Of a stretch of DNA of 64,000 bases, positions 1 through 11,559 are shown in pieces. The stretch's first letter is position 1; each line of letters begins with the position of its first letter. The stretch comes from Hofstenia miamia (taxonomy: Eukaryota > Xenacoelomorpha > Acoela). The notes under the pieces are model-generated. The model did not search any database, was not told the DNA's origin, and was given only the letters and a program-made list of their open reading frames with translations. A program made the translations under genes and the position numbers. The stretch lies in NCBI GenBank assembly GCA_004352715.1, contig SCFE01000015.1:1417771-1481770 (forward strand), in the 5' to 3' direction.

Positions 1-219
1 TCATTTTCTACAAATCCATTACCCACCCAGGAAGGTTGCCTGCTACCAAGTGGGGAAATGATCTATCGGGAGATCAAGAAAGCAAAACTGCAAAATTTTC
101 AAGCAAATTACAGACTAGAACCTGTCCTTCACAATGTCATGAACGCAATCAATGCAACGTTTCACCTTAAATCATTCTGTGATAATGATAAGATTTACAC
201 AGTCAATTCCCAATGCTAG
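1..219 (+). CDS. Possible C-terminal end of an unrecognised protein (partial, enters from the left edge)
   Basis: Frame 1 is open from the first base of the window for 72 codons and ends at a TAG at 217-219. The stretch has a visibly higher G+C content than the DNA after it and a protein-like composition (it starts SFSTNPLPTQEG and ends VNSQC). An open run of this length in such AT-rich DNA is unlikely, though not impossible, by chance. No start codon is expected because the frame runs off the window; the only internal Met codons are mid-frame. I recognise no domain. It could be the last exon of a host gene to the left, or a fragment of a transposon protein. Function unknown. Confidence 0.4.
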   Translation, partial: SFSTNPLPTQEGCLLPSGEMIYREIKKAKLQNFQANYRLEPVLHNVMNAINATFHLKSFCDNDKIYTVNSQC

Positions 220-2292
220 AAGAGAAATACAAGAGATATCTAATGATCTTGACCCTCAGTTGGTCGAGATAATTTTATGCTACTTGGAATGATTATTTGG
301 CCCTTTCAGTCATTATTATAGTAATGCAAACGATGCTGGAGAGAGACAAGAATACGTATTATATTGGCTTAACAAGTTTTTTTGTTTTATAGTCTTTACT
401 GCGAACACTATAGAAACGGGTGTAAGCATTTTTACGACAGGTATGGGTGCGGAACCCAAAGTAGGACTACGCCACTACACTACTGTGAATAGATGCACAT
501 GTAGTAAAGAACGACATGCATAGAAAATATTTCATGAAAAACCTTCTACGATACCTACAATTTTAATTTCCGTGGGAAAATTAATTACCAACCTGTCAAG
601 AACAATTCATAATAGTAAAATTAATTTCACAGCTTTCTATTTACCCATACGTGGATGATAACACGAGATTTCGAATTTTCGATACAAATCAGCATAAATG
701 ACAAATTTTAAGTCAAGGACATAGTTGCAAATAACAATTAAGCGAGAATACACGGGAAAAGCCTATTAATTAATCTTTTCACGGTATTTCAATCAATTCA
801 GAATGTATTTGAAAATGTTTATTGTAGTTTTCCGAACTCGCAAAATTAATACATTTTCGGTAATTAAAACGTAGACAGGCAATTGTAGAGGTAAATTAAC
901 CACCGATGGAGCGGAATATAAGAATTAAGGTTGCGCTCCTAGTCTTTTACTTTCGGAAAAATATACATCCTAAGCAATTTTGTTAATAAATAATATTTCT
1001 CAATCACTTAACCATGGTCAAGGTTGCAGAACTAATACTAATAGATTTGGATGCTGACGTAGGGACAATAATTATAGTATAAATTCATTGAAATTGACGG
1101 GGAGGTGCTAAATGAGAAACCACCTTAACCAAAAATATTAATTTTCAAATGCAGAAATATTCTTTTTATCATAATCAATGAGGAGGTAATGAGCTGTCAG
1201 CGTATTTCATGGAGATGATTTGACGTTTTTAAGTATTTCCATCTAATGAAATGCTAGGCTTTCGTACATTTTAAATTGAACAAGCAGGAGACTAGAAAAT
1301 CGAAAGATTGAATTTCGAGACTGGCATAGAAGAAGTAGACGACGTCTCAATTACATATCATTCTCGAATATTAAATAATTATCAAAACCATTTCATAACA
1401 TTTTAATAGTTTGCTCGATTTTATGAAAACCTATCCATATCATAATGGTATGTTTCTAAATATAGCTGTTCTCTAATCCATCATTTGAAAAAATATACTT
1501 CAGACGATACACCAGAGATATAACCTCGGTTAGATTTTAATCGAGGTTAATGTCGAGGTCAAGGCACTTTAATCGAGGTCGAGATAAAATGTAATTATGT
1601 GAAAAAATAATTATGTAGGTTATTCAAGCCAAATATTTGATGCATTAAAATAATTTATTTCAAAGTAAAATTTATTAGCATGCTGCAAATTTTAAAGTTA
1701 AATTGCATGTAATGATATAGGTTAACGATAGAAAATTAGGTTTACATATAGATATCTAGCTCTGTCGTTTGTTATTTTTATATGATGCTCAGTTGCAAAG
1801 TGTATGAAAATGTTCAAAATGTCAACAAATTTGAACAATTTAAATGCATTTCACTTTCCAATAATATAAAACAATAATTGTATTATAATCCTAATATATA
1901 CTTTTTTTTAATAGACTGCTTAAATTCAAGGTTAATTCGACCTTGATTAAAATGTGGTTAATTGCAAAGTCGAGATTGCATAACTGCGATAAACAAGCTT
2001 TTGAAATATCCATATAAGAACTAAGCAAATGGTAAACTAAAACAATTTTACTAAAAAATTACAAATGTACATCAAAACATTACTTGAATTGTGTAAAATA
2101 CTTTTCGAATGATTCACGATTTTTAAGATTAACTGTGAACGGAGTAATGGATAAGATCAAAGATATTGCATAAATATCGTTATTTGTTTTACTTTAATAT
2201 ACATTATTTCAAGTAGAATTGAAACTCTTTGCTACAGAAATAGAATTAATTGTTAACCTGAAGAAACACTTAATATTTTGACGTACGTTGTA
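220..2292. other. Non-coding AT-rich DNA
   Basis: I see no exon-like open frame here. The only structure noted is the pair of inverted TAATCGAGGT-rich arms at about 1521-1977, listed separately. Confidence 0.5.
1521..1977. repeat. Inverted-repeat pair, possible short non-autonomous element
   Basis: The left arm (about 1521-1590) holds several copies of a TTAATCGAGGT-like word. The reverse complement of the right arm (about 1923-1977) resembles it: GATTTTAATCGAGGT on the left against CATTTTAATCAAGGT from the right. The arms are about 330 bases apart and the interior is AT-rich with no open frame. This could be a decayed MITE. I could not find a target-site duplication, so the ends are approximate. 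Confidence 0.3.
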
Positions 2293-2300
2293 TAAATGAT

Positions 2301-2486
2301 CAGGGTAGCACGCAGGATTTTCTGACGGGGGGACATGAGAAAAGAGACCCAAAAAATATATTTCACGACCTCAGATTAAAAATTCTCTTTTTTTACAGAA
2401 AATTTTTTGATTTAACCAGCCAAAATCACTTTTAGAAATCTGACAGGGGGAACATTCCACCATGTCCTCAACGGAGTACGCCACTG
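2301..2486. mobile_element. hAT-type MITE, copy 1 (186 bp) with 8-bp target duplication
   Basis: The element starts CAGGGTAGCACGCAGG and ends GGAGTACGCCACTG, so its outer ends are imperfect inverted repeats of the CAGNG(N)GCGTA type common in hAT elements. It is flanked on both sides by the same 8 bases, TAAATGAT, at 2293-2300 and 2487-2494, a perfect target-site duplication of the length hAT transposases make. It has no coding capacity. A second, inverted copy of the same family is at 54404-54633: both share the internal stretch around AAAGTGATTTTG and the tract GGTCGTGAAAT (read on the appropriate strand). Confidence 0.85.
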
Positions 2487-2494
2487 TAAATGAT

Positions 2495-4729
2495 AGTTTA
2501 TACATCTTGAAAAATAGTTTGATACCTGTTGGCCAACGTCGGTAACTACAGGAATGTGATTGTCTACATTATAGGGTTTGGGTGGAGAATGAATGACGTG
2601 GCTGACCTTATAAGCTATTCCATCCAGCATCTGTTCATCTAAAAAGAGGCTTAACCACTAAAATGTATCTTTAATAAGAAATTTAATAAAAAGAACTTCT
2701 TCTACTGATAATAAAAGTTGGTAACAAAAGCAGCACGTTAAAATATATGTGTTCCAATTGTTCAAATTAATAGTGATTGGCAGATAAAAATACATTCCAA
2801 TAATTTCATATGAACAACAGGCCAAAAAATATGCCTACGAAATAGCAGGCGAAACCCATCTGATCTGGACTCCAGACAAACCGGCCCACATACCTACTCC
2901 ATTTTTTGGTCAATTCAATGTTTAAAACCAAAATATCATCCTGCAAGGATGAATTGTGTTTCAAGTAAACGAGGAAGTGACATTGATGAATAAATTTTTT
3001 CTCAATATTAATTAAATTTAAACATGCTTTGTAACGATGTTAATTGAATCACTACTGATATAAATCATAATCAGTGCTCCAGTTAGTTTCTCACGCATAG
3101 AGGGTTAACTACTTTTCTAAGTTGTAAAAATATCAAAAATGGATTATTCGTAATTACATTAATGCAGTAAAAGTAGTCATCTAAATTGGTAAGCACTCAC
3201 CTCTGACGAATATGATCCAATCGTGGACGACTCAATAGTATTTTTAATTCAGACGACTTAAGATAAAATTACTGAACCCTATTGAATATGGTATATATTC
3301 TAGGCTTCATAATGTGCAATTTTCCTACATATACAAAAAATCACATTTGGTATGAGATCACAAAGGCCAGCATATAACAATATTCAAAATCTGTCTGTAA
3401 TTTAAAGTATCATCGTTTCCATAAGGAAAGTTGTATTATCATATACTTTCAGCTTAAAACGAACTATATTTAAACTAAATATCTGGTTAAATGGACACAA
3501 TGTTCACAACAAATAAATATTTAATTGTAATAGGAAAACTCATGGATATAGACAATAGAAATGGTAAGTGGGATGAGGTACGCTAAGTGGAAACAAGTCA
3601 TATTTTCAGAAAAATTAAAAGCAATTAGTTTTTAATTTTCGTAAAATTTGATATAATGGAATCTAGACAAACGTAAACGTACTCTTTTTGGATTCTCAAG
3701 CCATATTTGGTTAAGTAATTATTTGTAGTTCCTATGTTCATTATAAATTTACACAAATTTATTTTAACCTTAAAAAATTTTCTATATTCATGGATGATTG
3801 TCAAAAACAAAGTCGAAATTAGTATCCACAATCCTCAACTCACAAATAATTTACACATGATTTCAATTTTTGATTTGTGCTATATTTACAAATTTTTATA
3901 TGAACTAACCCTGAAACAATGCATTGATATAAACACACAATAAAACATCAAGTACATAAATTCATAAATTCCATCTGCGACATATGTAAAAAACCAATCT
4001 AAAACATTTCAATTATTTCATATTTTTAGATGGAATACTGAAATCTAATTCGATTTATCACAAAAGCATCATACATTACCACAAATAATTTATAATTTAC
4101 TTTGTGGAATAATTATCTATGTTACTTTAATAAATCAATACTGGAATAACAATTATTAAATTGAGTTAAATTAACTCATTGGTCAACTTTTTACTACAGT
4201 AAAAGATGCATTATGCGGCCTAACCTCAGTTGGGATAAGCTATCAGTCATGTCTTTTATTTAGAATAATTATGAATGAAATTATTAAGAGGTCTTGAAAT
4301 ACAGCCACGAACTGAGATCTTCCAATCACAAATGGAAAGAGATTACATTTAGACTTTATATTTTCACTAATGATAGCACATAATATACGATCTAATGGTG
4401 GAAGATATTTAGCGGTAATAGATAATTATTAAATTTTGCATTAAAAGGGCATCATCCCTTTCATTCCAGACAAAGATTTTTTTGAAACGTTAATTGAGCA
4501 GTAAATACCAGATCAGCCTGCGTTATATTGACACTTGCTCAAGTCATTACAATATCCGTATGCAGATCAGTCATTTTTACAGTATTTTCATTTACTATGT
4601 ATGCACTTTTGCGATATACAGTATTCTTATCTTCCTCCTTAACTCTACAAGCATTATTTTAAGTAATAAAATGGATTTGTTCACATATTTGTACAATTTT
4701 AACCAAGACCGTTAAAAAAGATTTGTGCT
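2495..4729. other. Non-coding AT-rich DNA
   Basis: No supportable gene. Open frames here are short, AT-rich and overlap on both strands, as expected by chance. Confidence 0.5.
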
Positions 4730-4749
4730 AAAATGTACTCTTTGCGCAT

Positions 4750-4990
4750 AAAGCACAAGCAAATACGAATATTTTTCAATGAAAAATCCGATTTTAGTAA
4801 AAAGATTCAAATTCTTTTCCATGCTTGTGTTCAAATAATGAGGCGGTCTAATGCCCATGGGAATAACAACTACTCTGAAATATTTTGTGTTCGGAAGAAA
4901 AACTATGTGAGACAAGTCCCCGCGTGACGTGCACAAAATCACAGTTCGTGAATTATAAGGGCTTTTTTTAATTCTAGGTTCGGCTACAAG
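4750..4990 (+). repeat. Dispersed repeat, copy A
   Basis: This stretch matches the reverse complement of 26700-27110 (copy B) and, in the same orientation, part of 36590-36890 (copy C). Shared blocks are the TTTTTCAATGAAAAA / CCGATT segment (A and C), TTCAAATTCTTTTCCATGC followed by a GTGTTCAAATAATGAG-like block (A, B, and more weakly C), and a later GACGTGCA/GCCGTGCA segment (A and B). Divergence is high, so it is an old family. I see no coding sequence and no clear terminal repeats, so its class is unknown. Confidence 0.5.
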
Positions 4991-7290
4991 TTATCAAAAA
5001 AGTTCTGCAATGCTGTGGTTCAAATAATTTTTTATAAACCCAGGCATTTCCTTGTAAAACAGGTTGAACTTTTAGTAAAATGCTGCCAATACCAAGGGAA
5101 AAATGTTCGAGTTTTTCAGATCGCCTGACACACGACTAGGGTTCTCAACTATAACAGTTTTTTCGGAATGGCATTGTAGGTGACTATGGATAAATTCTGA
5201 AGTTATCACATGTGACAAACATACTTTTGAATTTATTTATTAAACTTGAACTTAATTTTTTGAAAAAAGCTTACAATTGTTTAGCGTTTTCTGCACTACT
5301 GTCACCACCCAAATCAACAAATTAGTACTGGAACACAGTATTGAACCAACCTTCCAATACATATTATACATAATCACTTAATTAGAAAAGATTTGTTAAA
5401 GAAATTAACTCAAAATAGAATATTTACAAATTTTGTGTTACATTGATAAAGTGGCTAAATTGGAGCAGATGAGCAATAATAATAATCTTATATAACGTTG
5501 ATTTATCCCAGATACGCCACTGCTTTGCACCCACACTTGTACGGATATTTTGATTAACTGAATGCCACCCACACATCTATTAAATAATGATGGACAATTC
5601 AATGAAATTAAAATAAAAAACGATTCAAAATGCAAACACGTCGAATTAGCTCGTTTCAACACAAATAAAAACTTGTTTTGTATTTCAAACTAACGGCACA
5701 CTACCCACATGTTCTGAGTGTCTTACATACTCTGTACCTACATCCACATGATTTAACTTAATTCCTTCACAAATGAGCATCCACATCCAACCGGTTATAT
5801 CATCCATATTGACTTTTGATGATCCCGAAAAAAACTACTTATGTGGTTGTTTCGTGAGGGAAATTTTCAGGCATTCATTTTTCAGGAATACTAAGTAAAT
5901 GTGAGAACAATGAACAACGATTTTTGGATTAAACAAAGATCACCAGATTCTCCATCCAGAATATAAGCACCCAATATCGGTCATTGCGAACGGCTTACTG
6001 CTTCGTCCAATCACCATGCTTAAATCCATAACAAGCTAAGAATATATGTAGACTGGACAGTAAATCCAAAACAAGCAATAAGTTTGACGCAATGAAAGTA
6101 GAATTTTCAGGTAAGTCCTGGTTATTAAGAAATTTCACAGTTTCATGAGCGATGGAATTATTAAAATTGTACTAGGGGATCACTGTAGCAACATGGTGCT
6201 TGCTTACTGTTTACTGGAGGAAACTTTCTCCACAATTACTACTACACCAAGAAGTTTCCAAAATCTGCATAAATGCAATTTCTTTACCATATTTACACAA
6301 TTATGTAATTTGCCGTGGAATCACTAATAAATATTAGGCAATACCAAAAAATCATTTTCCTCCAACTATTTGCGGTTTATGGTCCCGCTACGTTCTAAAA
6401 AAGTATTAATAATTTAAAAAACCTCAATATTTGCAAATCGAATGTCAAATAATAAAAATATCAGGATCTAAATAAAAAACAACGCTAACCAAATTACACT
6501 TTTACACCCTCAATTCAATAAGTTTTTAAAATAATATACTTCATGAGACTATCATTAATCAGTCGAATCCTATATACAATCTACAATAAAAAATCTTAAA
6601 GGTGCTTCCATTTAATGAAACTATTGTTTCTCTAAAGCAAATTCAAACGATGTTAACTTGAAGAAAATGACTCAAATTTCAAAAATCATGGAAAAATTAA
6701 AAGTTTCCTTTAGGCTTTACCACAGGCACACAATTGCGTTTTTTAATAAAATTTTTAAATTGCAAAATTTACTTTGCCAAAGATATAGTGGGTCTTCTTG
6801 CTATATATTATAATATCCCATATTTAATTTTTATTTTCACGAAAATAGTACTTGTATCATCAGGTGAATGGTTCAATTTGTAATCGGAAGGAAGCACAGC
6901 CTCATAGTAATGATAATTTCTCATTAAACTACATCTGGAAGCAAAATTTAGGCTAAAATTTTGTACTTTCAGTTTACATTTAGGCTGTAAACAATTCTTT
7001 AAATAGATTTATAGGCTTCAATGGAGTACATGTAGTTTGTATTTAAAAAATCATTTGATACTATTAGCTTATGTTGATTCTGCAATACCAGAAGATATTT
7101 GTCTCAATTCTCTCTAGTCTAATAAAATTGTGGAATGTAATTGTCGCCATCCCACAGAAATGTTTAGCTTCAGTTAATCCAATGGGACTAGATGTTCTCG
7201 CATAACCCTCAACTAAATTACAAACGTTAAAATACTTTTGTCGTAGCATGTTTTGTTTGTTGCACTGTGCTATGGAGCAAAATATATGTG
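4991..7290. other. Non-coding AT-rich DNA
   Basis: No supportable gene. The short open frames (for example 6145-6327) lack splice context and recognisable protein content. A hAT-like end word TACGCCACTG occurs at about 5514-5523, but I could not find its partner end. Confidence 0.45.
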
Positions 7291-7373
7291 TGCAGTTAAG
7301 GCCTGTCGTAGCTAAACGATTTAATCGACCGACTTAGTCGGAAATTTATGTAATGTATATTTGCTCCGTTTTA

Positions 7374-8714
7374 CGTGGTCTATCCCAAAAGTAAGTTTCT
7401 GTCTGGGTTAGTTCAGCCCACATAACAGCTAGGGTATTGAAACTACACGTAAGTGAGCTTTGATTTACGTGTAAGATAATCACTGAGTTTCATTCTCTCA
7501 AGCTGTAAGTTAGTTGCACAATCGCTTTTCAATATTGGCTAGTATGGATAAGGTGACCGCACAGAAATCGTTTTCAAAGTATGAAATTCGTGTCATAATG
7601 AAGTTCTTTGCACGGTCGGATAAGCGGCCGCCAGAAATTCATCAAATTTTGAGTGACACTTTTGGACCATATGCTCAATCTCCATCAATTCAGACTGTGC
7701 GAAAGTGGGTGGCAAGTTTTGCAGATGGTTGACTGGATGTGGAAGATGAACAGCGTTCTGGAAGACCGCAGACGTCCACCACTGGTGACAATGTGGAGCA
7801 AATGAGGACTGTGGTTGAAGAGGACAGAAGGAGAACATGTAAAAACATTGAGAACATCACAGGCATACCACACAGTACCGTTCACCGCATTCTTGTGGAT
7901 GTTCTTAGGAAGAAGATTTTTGCCAAGTGGGTCAAAAACCTTCTGGATGAAGGTGAACGAGAAGAACGAGTGCGTCTATCCCGTGCCAACCTGCGCAGAT
8001 TTCGGCGAGAGGGTCAAGACTTTCTCAGCCGTATTGTGACTGGAGATGAGACATGGGTCTACTCATGGAACCCTGAGTTGAAGCGACAATCAGCGCAATG
8101 GCACAACCAAGGTTCTCCGCGTCCCGAGAAAGTTCGGCGCAAACAAGGTGCAATGAAAGTGATGCACATCGTTTTCTTCGATGTGGCAGATGTTTTGGGG
8201 AACTGGGCTGTACCTATAGGCACCACAATTAACGCTGCGTATTACAAATGGGTCCTGCAAGAGAAAGTTCTTCCAGCAATCAGAAACAAGCGCCCAGGGC
8301 TTCTGAAACGTGGTCTGATTTTTCCCCATGACAATGCAGCAGTCCACACGGCGAGATTGATCACGGATCTTGACGATTGGGACTGGGAACTACTGAGTCA
8401 ACTCAGGTATTCTCCCGATTTGGGTCCCGCCGACTTTTATCTTCTTGCAAAGATGAAAGAAACTTTGCGTGGAAGATGTTTTGAGTCCACGGATGAGATC
8501 AATGAAGCAACTTCAGCATCATTGAGATATCTAGCTGAAGGTGATTTTGCTCATGTCTTTGACAGCTGGGTGAACCGATGGAACAAATGTGTTGGCAACG
8601 ACGTTTCGTATGTTGAATAAACTCATGTTTTTTAAAGTTTTGTGAAATAAAAGTTTCTCACTGACATATCCTGTCTTTTATTTTGTAGGGAAACTTACTT
8701 TTGGATAGACCTCG
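7374..8714 (+). mobile_element. mariner element, 1341 bp, with TIRs and TA target duplication
   Basis: The left end reads CGTGGTCTATCCCAAAAGTA and the right end, reverse-complemented, CGAGGTCTATCCAAAAGTAA, an inverted repeat of about 26 bp with few differences. Each end abuts a TA (7372-7373 and 8715-8716), the duplication made by mariner/Tc1 transposases. Length and layout (TIR, about 170-bp leader, about 1.1-kb transposase frame, AATAAA at 8646-8651, TIR) are typical of a full-length mariner. It sits inside the older inverted-repeat element at 7291-10258; removing it and one TA restores that element's arm. Low internal damage suggests a comparatively young insertion. Confidence 0.93.
7544..8620 (+). 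pseudogene. mariner transposase, full-length but for one in-frame TGA
   Basis: The enzyme cuts and rejoins mariner DNA at its TIRs. The frame from ATG 7544 to TAA 8620 spans 358 sense-or-stop codons, a normal mariner length (about 345-360 residues). The N-terminal part (residues 1-115) is the paired helix-turn-helix DNA-binding region, with the GRPQTST linker near residue 72. The catalytic domain follows: D168 in VTGDETW, D263 in PHDNAAVHTAR and D297 in SPDLGPAD. A TGA at 7730-7732 (codon 63) interrupts the frame just before LDVEDEQRSGRP; both sides are in the same frame and nothing else is broken, so this is one nonsense change. Spacing between the second and third Asp is 33 residues rather than the usual 34. 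The next upstream in-frame candidate is a TTG, so ATG 7544 is preferred. The copy should not make full-length protein unless the stop is read through. Confidence 0.92.
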
Positions 8715-9546
8715 TAACTACACGATTTAATCGCCGGACTTAATCGGGTCGATTAAATCGTGTAGCTAAGATCGAAATTTATGCCATTCCCTCAACTTTT
8801 TTGTCGGGTGTTCTAAACACCCAACCTTTACTAATTTTATATAATGAAATCAATAAAAATATGTTATATAACTATAATTATTATAAAATAATATTTTTTA
8901 GCATTGCATACAAAGAATTAAATTCCAAATCCACCCACTTGTCAATAAGTACCGTTGAACTCTTTATTATTGGTAACATACGCGATAGGTATTTACACAT
9001 GCCATTGTTATGATTTCGAATGCCACGTTTTCTGACCTCATATTCAATAGATGGCCGCGAAAACAATTGAATTTCTACTAAGCTTTCTCCAATGTAGTCC
9101 AGATATTAGAATGCAAATAATTAAATTTTTAAAATTTGGGTAAAGTTATAATATAACTAACAATTTGAAAGTTTTCACAATTAATAAATCAATATAAACA
9201 TTTGCTAAATATACTAATGAAACGAGAAAATATTAATTTACGTATTTTAATTTAATAAATATAAGATGAAAAATTAAGAATTTTATAATTAGCTTTACGT
9301 ATGGGTATGGTAATATAATATTTTAGCTCATTAACATGTGTATAACTTATTTATATTACTCGTACTTATAAATTTTCACACTTATAGAATTTTTTAAACT
9401 GTAAATCTCATATATTTGAATATTTCTGTCTATATTTATTATGTAATTAACAAAGTTGGAAAAATATTACAAAAGCCGTTAATTTACTCTCTAGAAAATG
9501 AAACCCTAGAAGTAACGCTAAGGAACGAAATAATATTTTCAATGGT

Positions 9547-9585
9547 AACGCGCTACTAATTACTATTATATTATTGTAGCGCGTT
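9547..9585. repeat. Perfect 10-bp GC-rich hairpin
   Basis: AACGCGCTAC at 9547-9556 pairs exactly with GTAGCGCGTT at 9576-9585 around a 19-base AT loop. The flanks extend it imperfectly (CCTAGAAGTAAC upstream against GTTACTAGG downstream). It lies inside the inverted-repeat element and contrasts with the very AT-rich surroundings. Confidence 0.6.
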
Positions 9586-9639
9586 GTTTCTTGTTACTAG
9601 GATTTTGTAAAAGATATTGCAGTAATTCGTTACATTGCC

Positions 9640-9661
9640 TATATATATATATATATATATA
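9640..9661. repeat. (TA)n microsatellite
   Basis: About ten uninterrupted TA units. Confidence 0.9.
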
Positions 9662-10258
9662 AAACGAAACACACATAAAATTTATTAATATGTAGAAATA
9701 AATATATTACTAAAACGTACATGCTTTATATTGAAATACAAAAAATTAACAAAATCCACAAATAATAGAGATAGAATATTTCTGTTTAGTCCCCGATCAA
9801 TTACAGCCATTGAAGCTCATGCTAATAATTTTTTAATGTCGGTAGTACTAGAATTGTATTTATGATTATTATGTGCAAATTAAATAAATAGCATGCGTAA
9901 ACTTCTTTAAATCAATACGAAAAAATTATTTACTAATTTTACTAAATATCAAACTCAAAACGTTCGTACATTAAATGTTGTCTATGCGAACCTATAATAT
10001 TTACTTAAATATTTAAGTCTAAATTCAATTACAAACAAAATTTATTTTTCAATGTATAAATTCAAAAAGTCGGGCCGACTTAGTTGGGTAGTTAAAACGG
10101 AGCTCCAACTTTTTCACACGACAAAGTTGGGGCTGCGTCTTAACTACACGATTTAGTCGGGCCGATTAAATCGTGTAGTTAAGACGGAAGAAGTTTTGCA
10201 TACCACAAATTTCTGACAAAGTCGAGTGACAAAGTTGGAGTTGTTTGCAACTACTGCA

Positions 10259-11559
10259 GATGTTATAACGCTTGTCCTGTATTAATATACCTATATTATG
10301 GTGTGCTGCAAATAATATTAGTAAAAGCTAATTAGCAAAACTAATTATTTTATATTAGCGTTTTCTAATTTATTCAAATCGGCACAATACAAAGGAACCA
10401 ATACCGCAGACAACTACGAATTTATTCATTAAGCATTCAATGTAGCAGACGATGTTAGAAAAAGATCCACAATCGGACAAAAGAATGATATCGTAAATAC
10501 TCTGTATACTCCGATATGACATTTCAACAATCGATTATAACAATACCACAGACAAAATATCTCGGTTTCAACCAAACCTTTCTAATTCGGTTTCTATTTG
10601 AGCAATAGCTGCATGTACTTGTATATTTCAAGTGGATTATTTAAAAGTGTAAAAACAATTTAATCTTCGAATTCGTCTTCCTTCAGGAGTTTTATAGTGG
10701 AATGAAAACAAGACTAGAGGCAAGAGGAGGATTTGCCCCCCCTCATTTATTAACTACACGCTTCTCATTTTAGCCCTAGACACCCTATTGTATCATTAAA
10801 ATCACCAACCGTCTTGGGCACATTTCTAAGTAATTTTCCCCCGTCGAGGCGCGAATTAAGAGTGAAAATGAAGGAGGAACGATTCAGAACCCAGTGGTGC
10901 TTTCAGATAACATTTTTATTATATAGTGAGTTATGAGAGTTTAAAAAATTTCTTTAAAAACCATCAAAATATGTGTAGGATATTTAGGACCTTTCCTCCA
11001 TTCTTAATAAAATGTGACACGGCAAACCAGCAAGCCTTGAGGAAAAAGAGCTGGACAACCCATCAAAAAATTCATTAGTTTGTTTGAAATGTGTTAATCG
11101 TATTTGGAGGTTGAAACTATACTATACTATACCTATACTGGTATTCGCTACATCCCGCTAATTTAATCCATGAAGCTTTCAGATTTACAAATTATACTAA
11201 TTTATGAAAAGGTGTACACTACTGGCACCGATGCAATTATGAAATGATTAACTGAGATACCCAAAAAATAGTAGATTTCTTCTTCCATAACTACGCTTTG
11301 TTCAAAGTTAGTTTCTATTTTTATGTTAAATAATTTATGTTTGAAAACTAAAAGAAAATTTATCTTGACATGCATTACTTTCTTTAGTAATGCATGCATA
11401 TCCGTCAAAAATATTTGAATATAGCTTGTAAATAAAATGTTTAGATATATTTCTCCAACACAAAGACCATAACAAGTTTCACACATTTCTTCATTTCTTA
11501 ATCTATATTTGAAATTGGCAAAATCTCAATTTTTGATCATTTTAATCACAAAACGTTTT
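10259..11559. other. Non-coding DNA between transposon relics
   Basis: No supportable gene. A C-rich patch (TTTGCCCCCCCTCATTT near 10733) resembles the G/C runs inside the hAT MITEs, but I could not define element ends. Confidence 0.4.

Larger units (their letters stand above)
7291..10258. mobile_element. Long-inverted-repeat (foldback-like) element, interrupted by a mariner
   Basis: The DNA around the mariner (7291-7373 plus 8717-8800) aligns with the reverse complement of about 10100-10258. Shared blocks in order are CGACTTAGTCGGAAATTTATG against CGACTTTGTCAGAAATTTGTG, then CTCCGTTTTAACTACACG (rejoined across the mariner) against TTCCGTCTTAACTACACG, then GATTTAATCG and its mirror. Each arm also contains its own palindrome, TAACTACACGATTTAATCG facing CGATTAAATCGTGTAG. 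Without the mariner the element is about 1.6 kb. Its interior (8800-10100) is very AT-rich with no transposase frame, a (TA)n run at 9641-9660 and a GC-rich hairpin at 9547-9585, so it is non-autonomous. Exact ends and target duplication are uncertain, and I cannot assign a superfamily. Confidence 0.6.

Noticed and set aside
7593-8347. Minus-strand and alternate-frame reading frames overlapping the mariner transposase
   Set aside because: They are shadows of the transposase frame and show no independent protein features.
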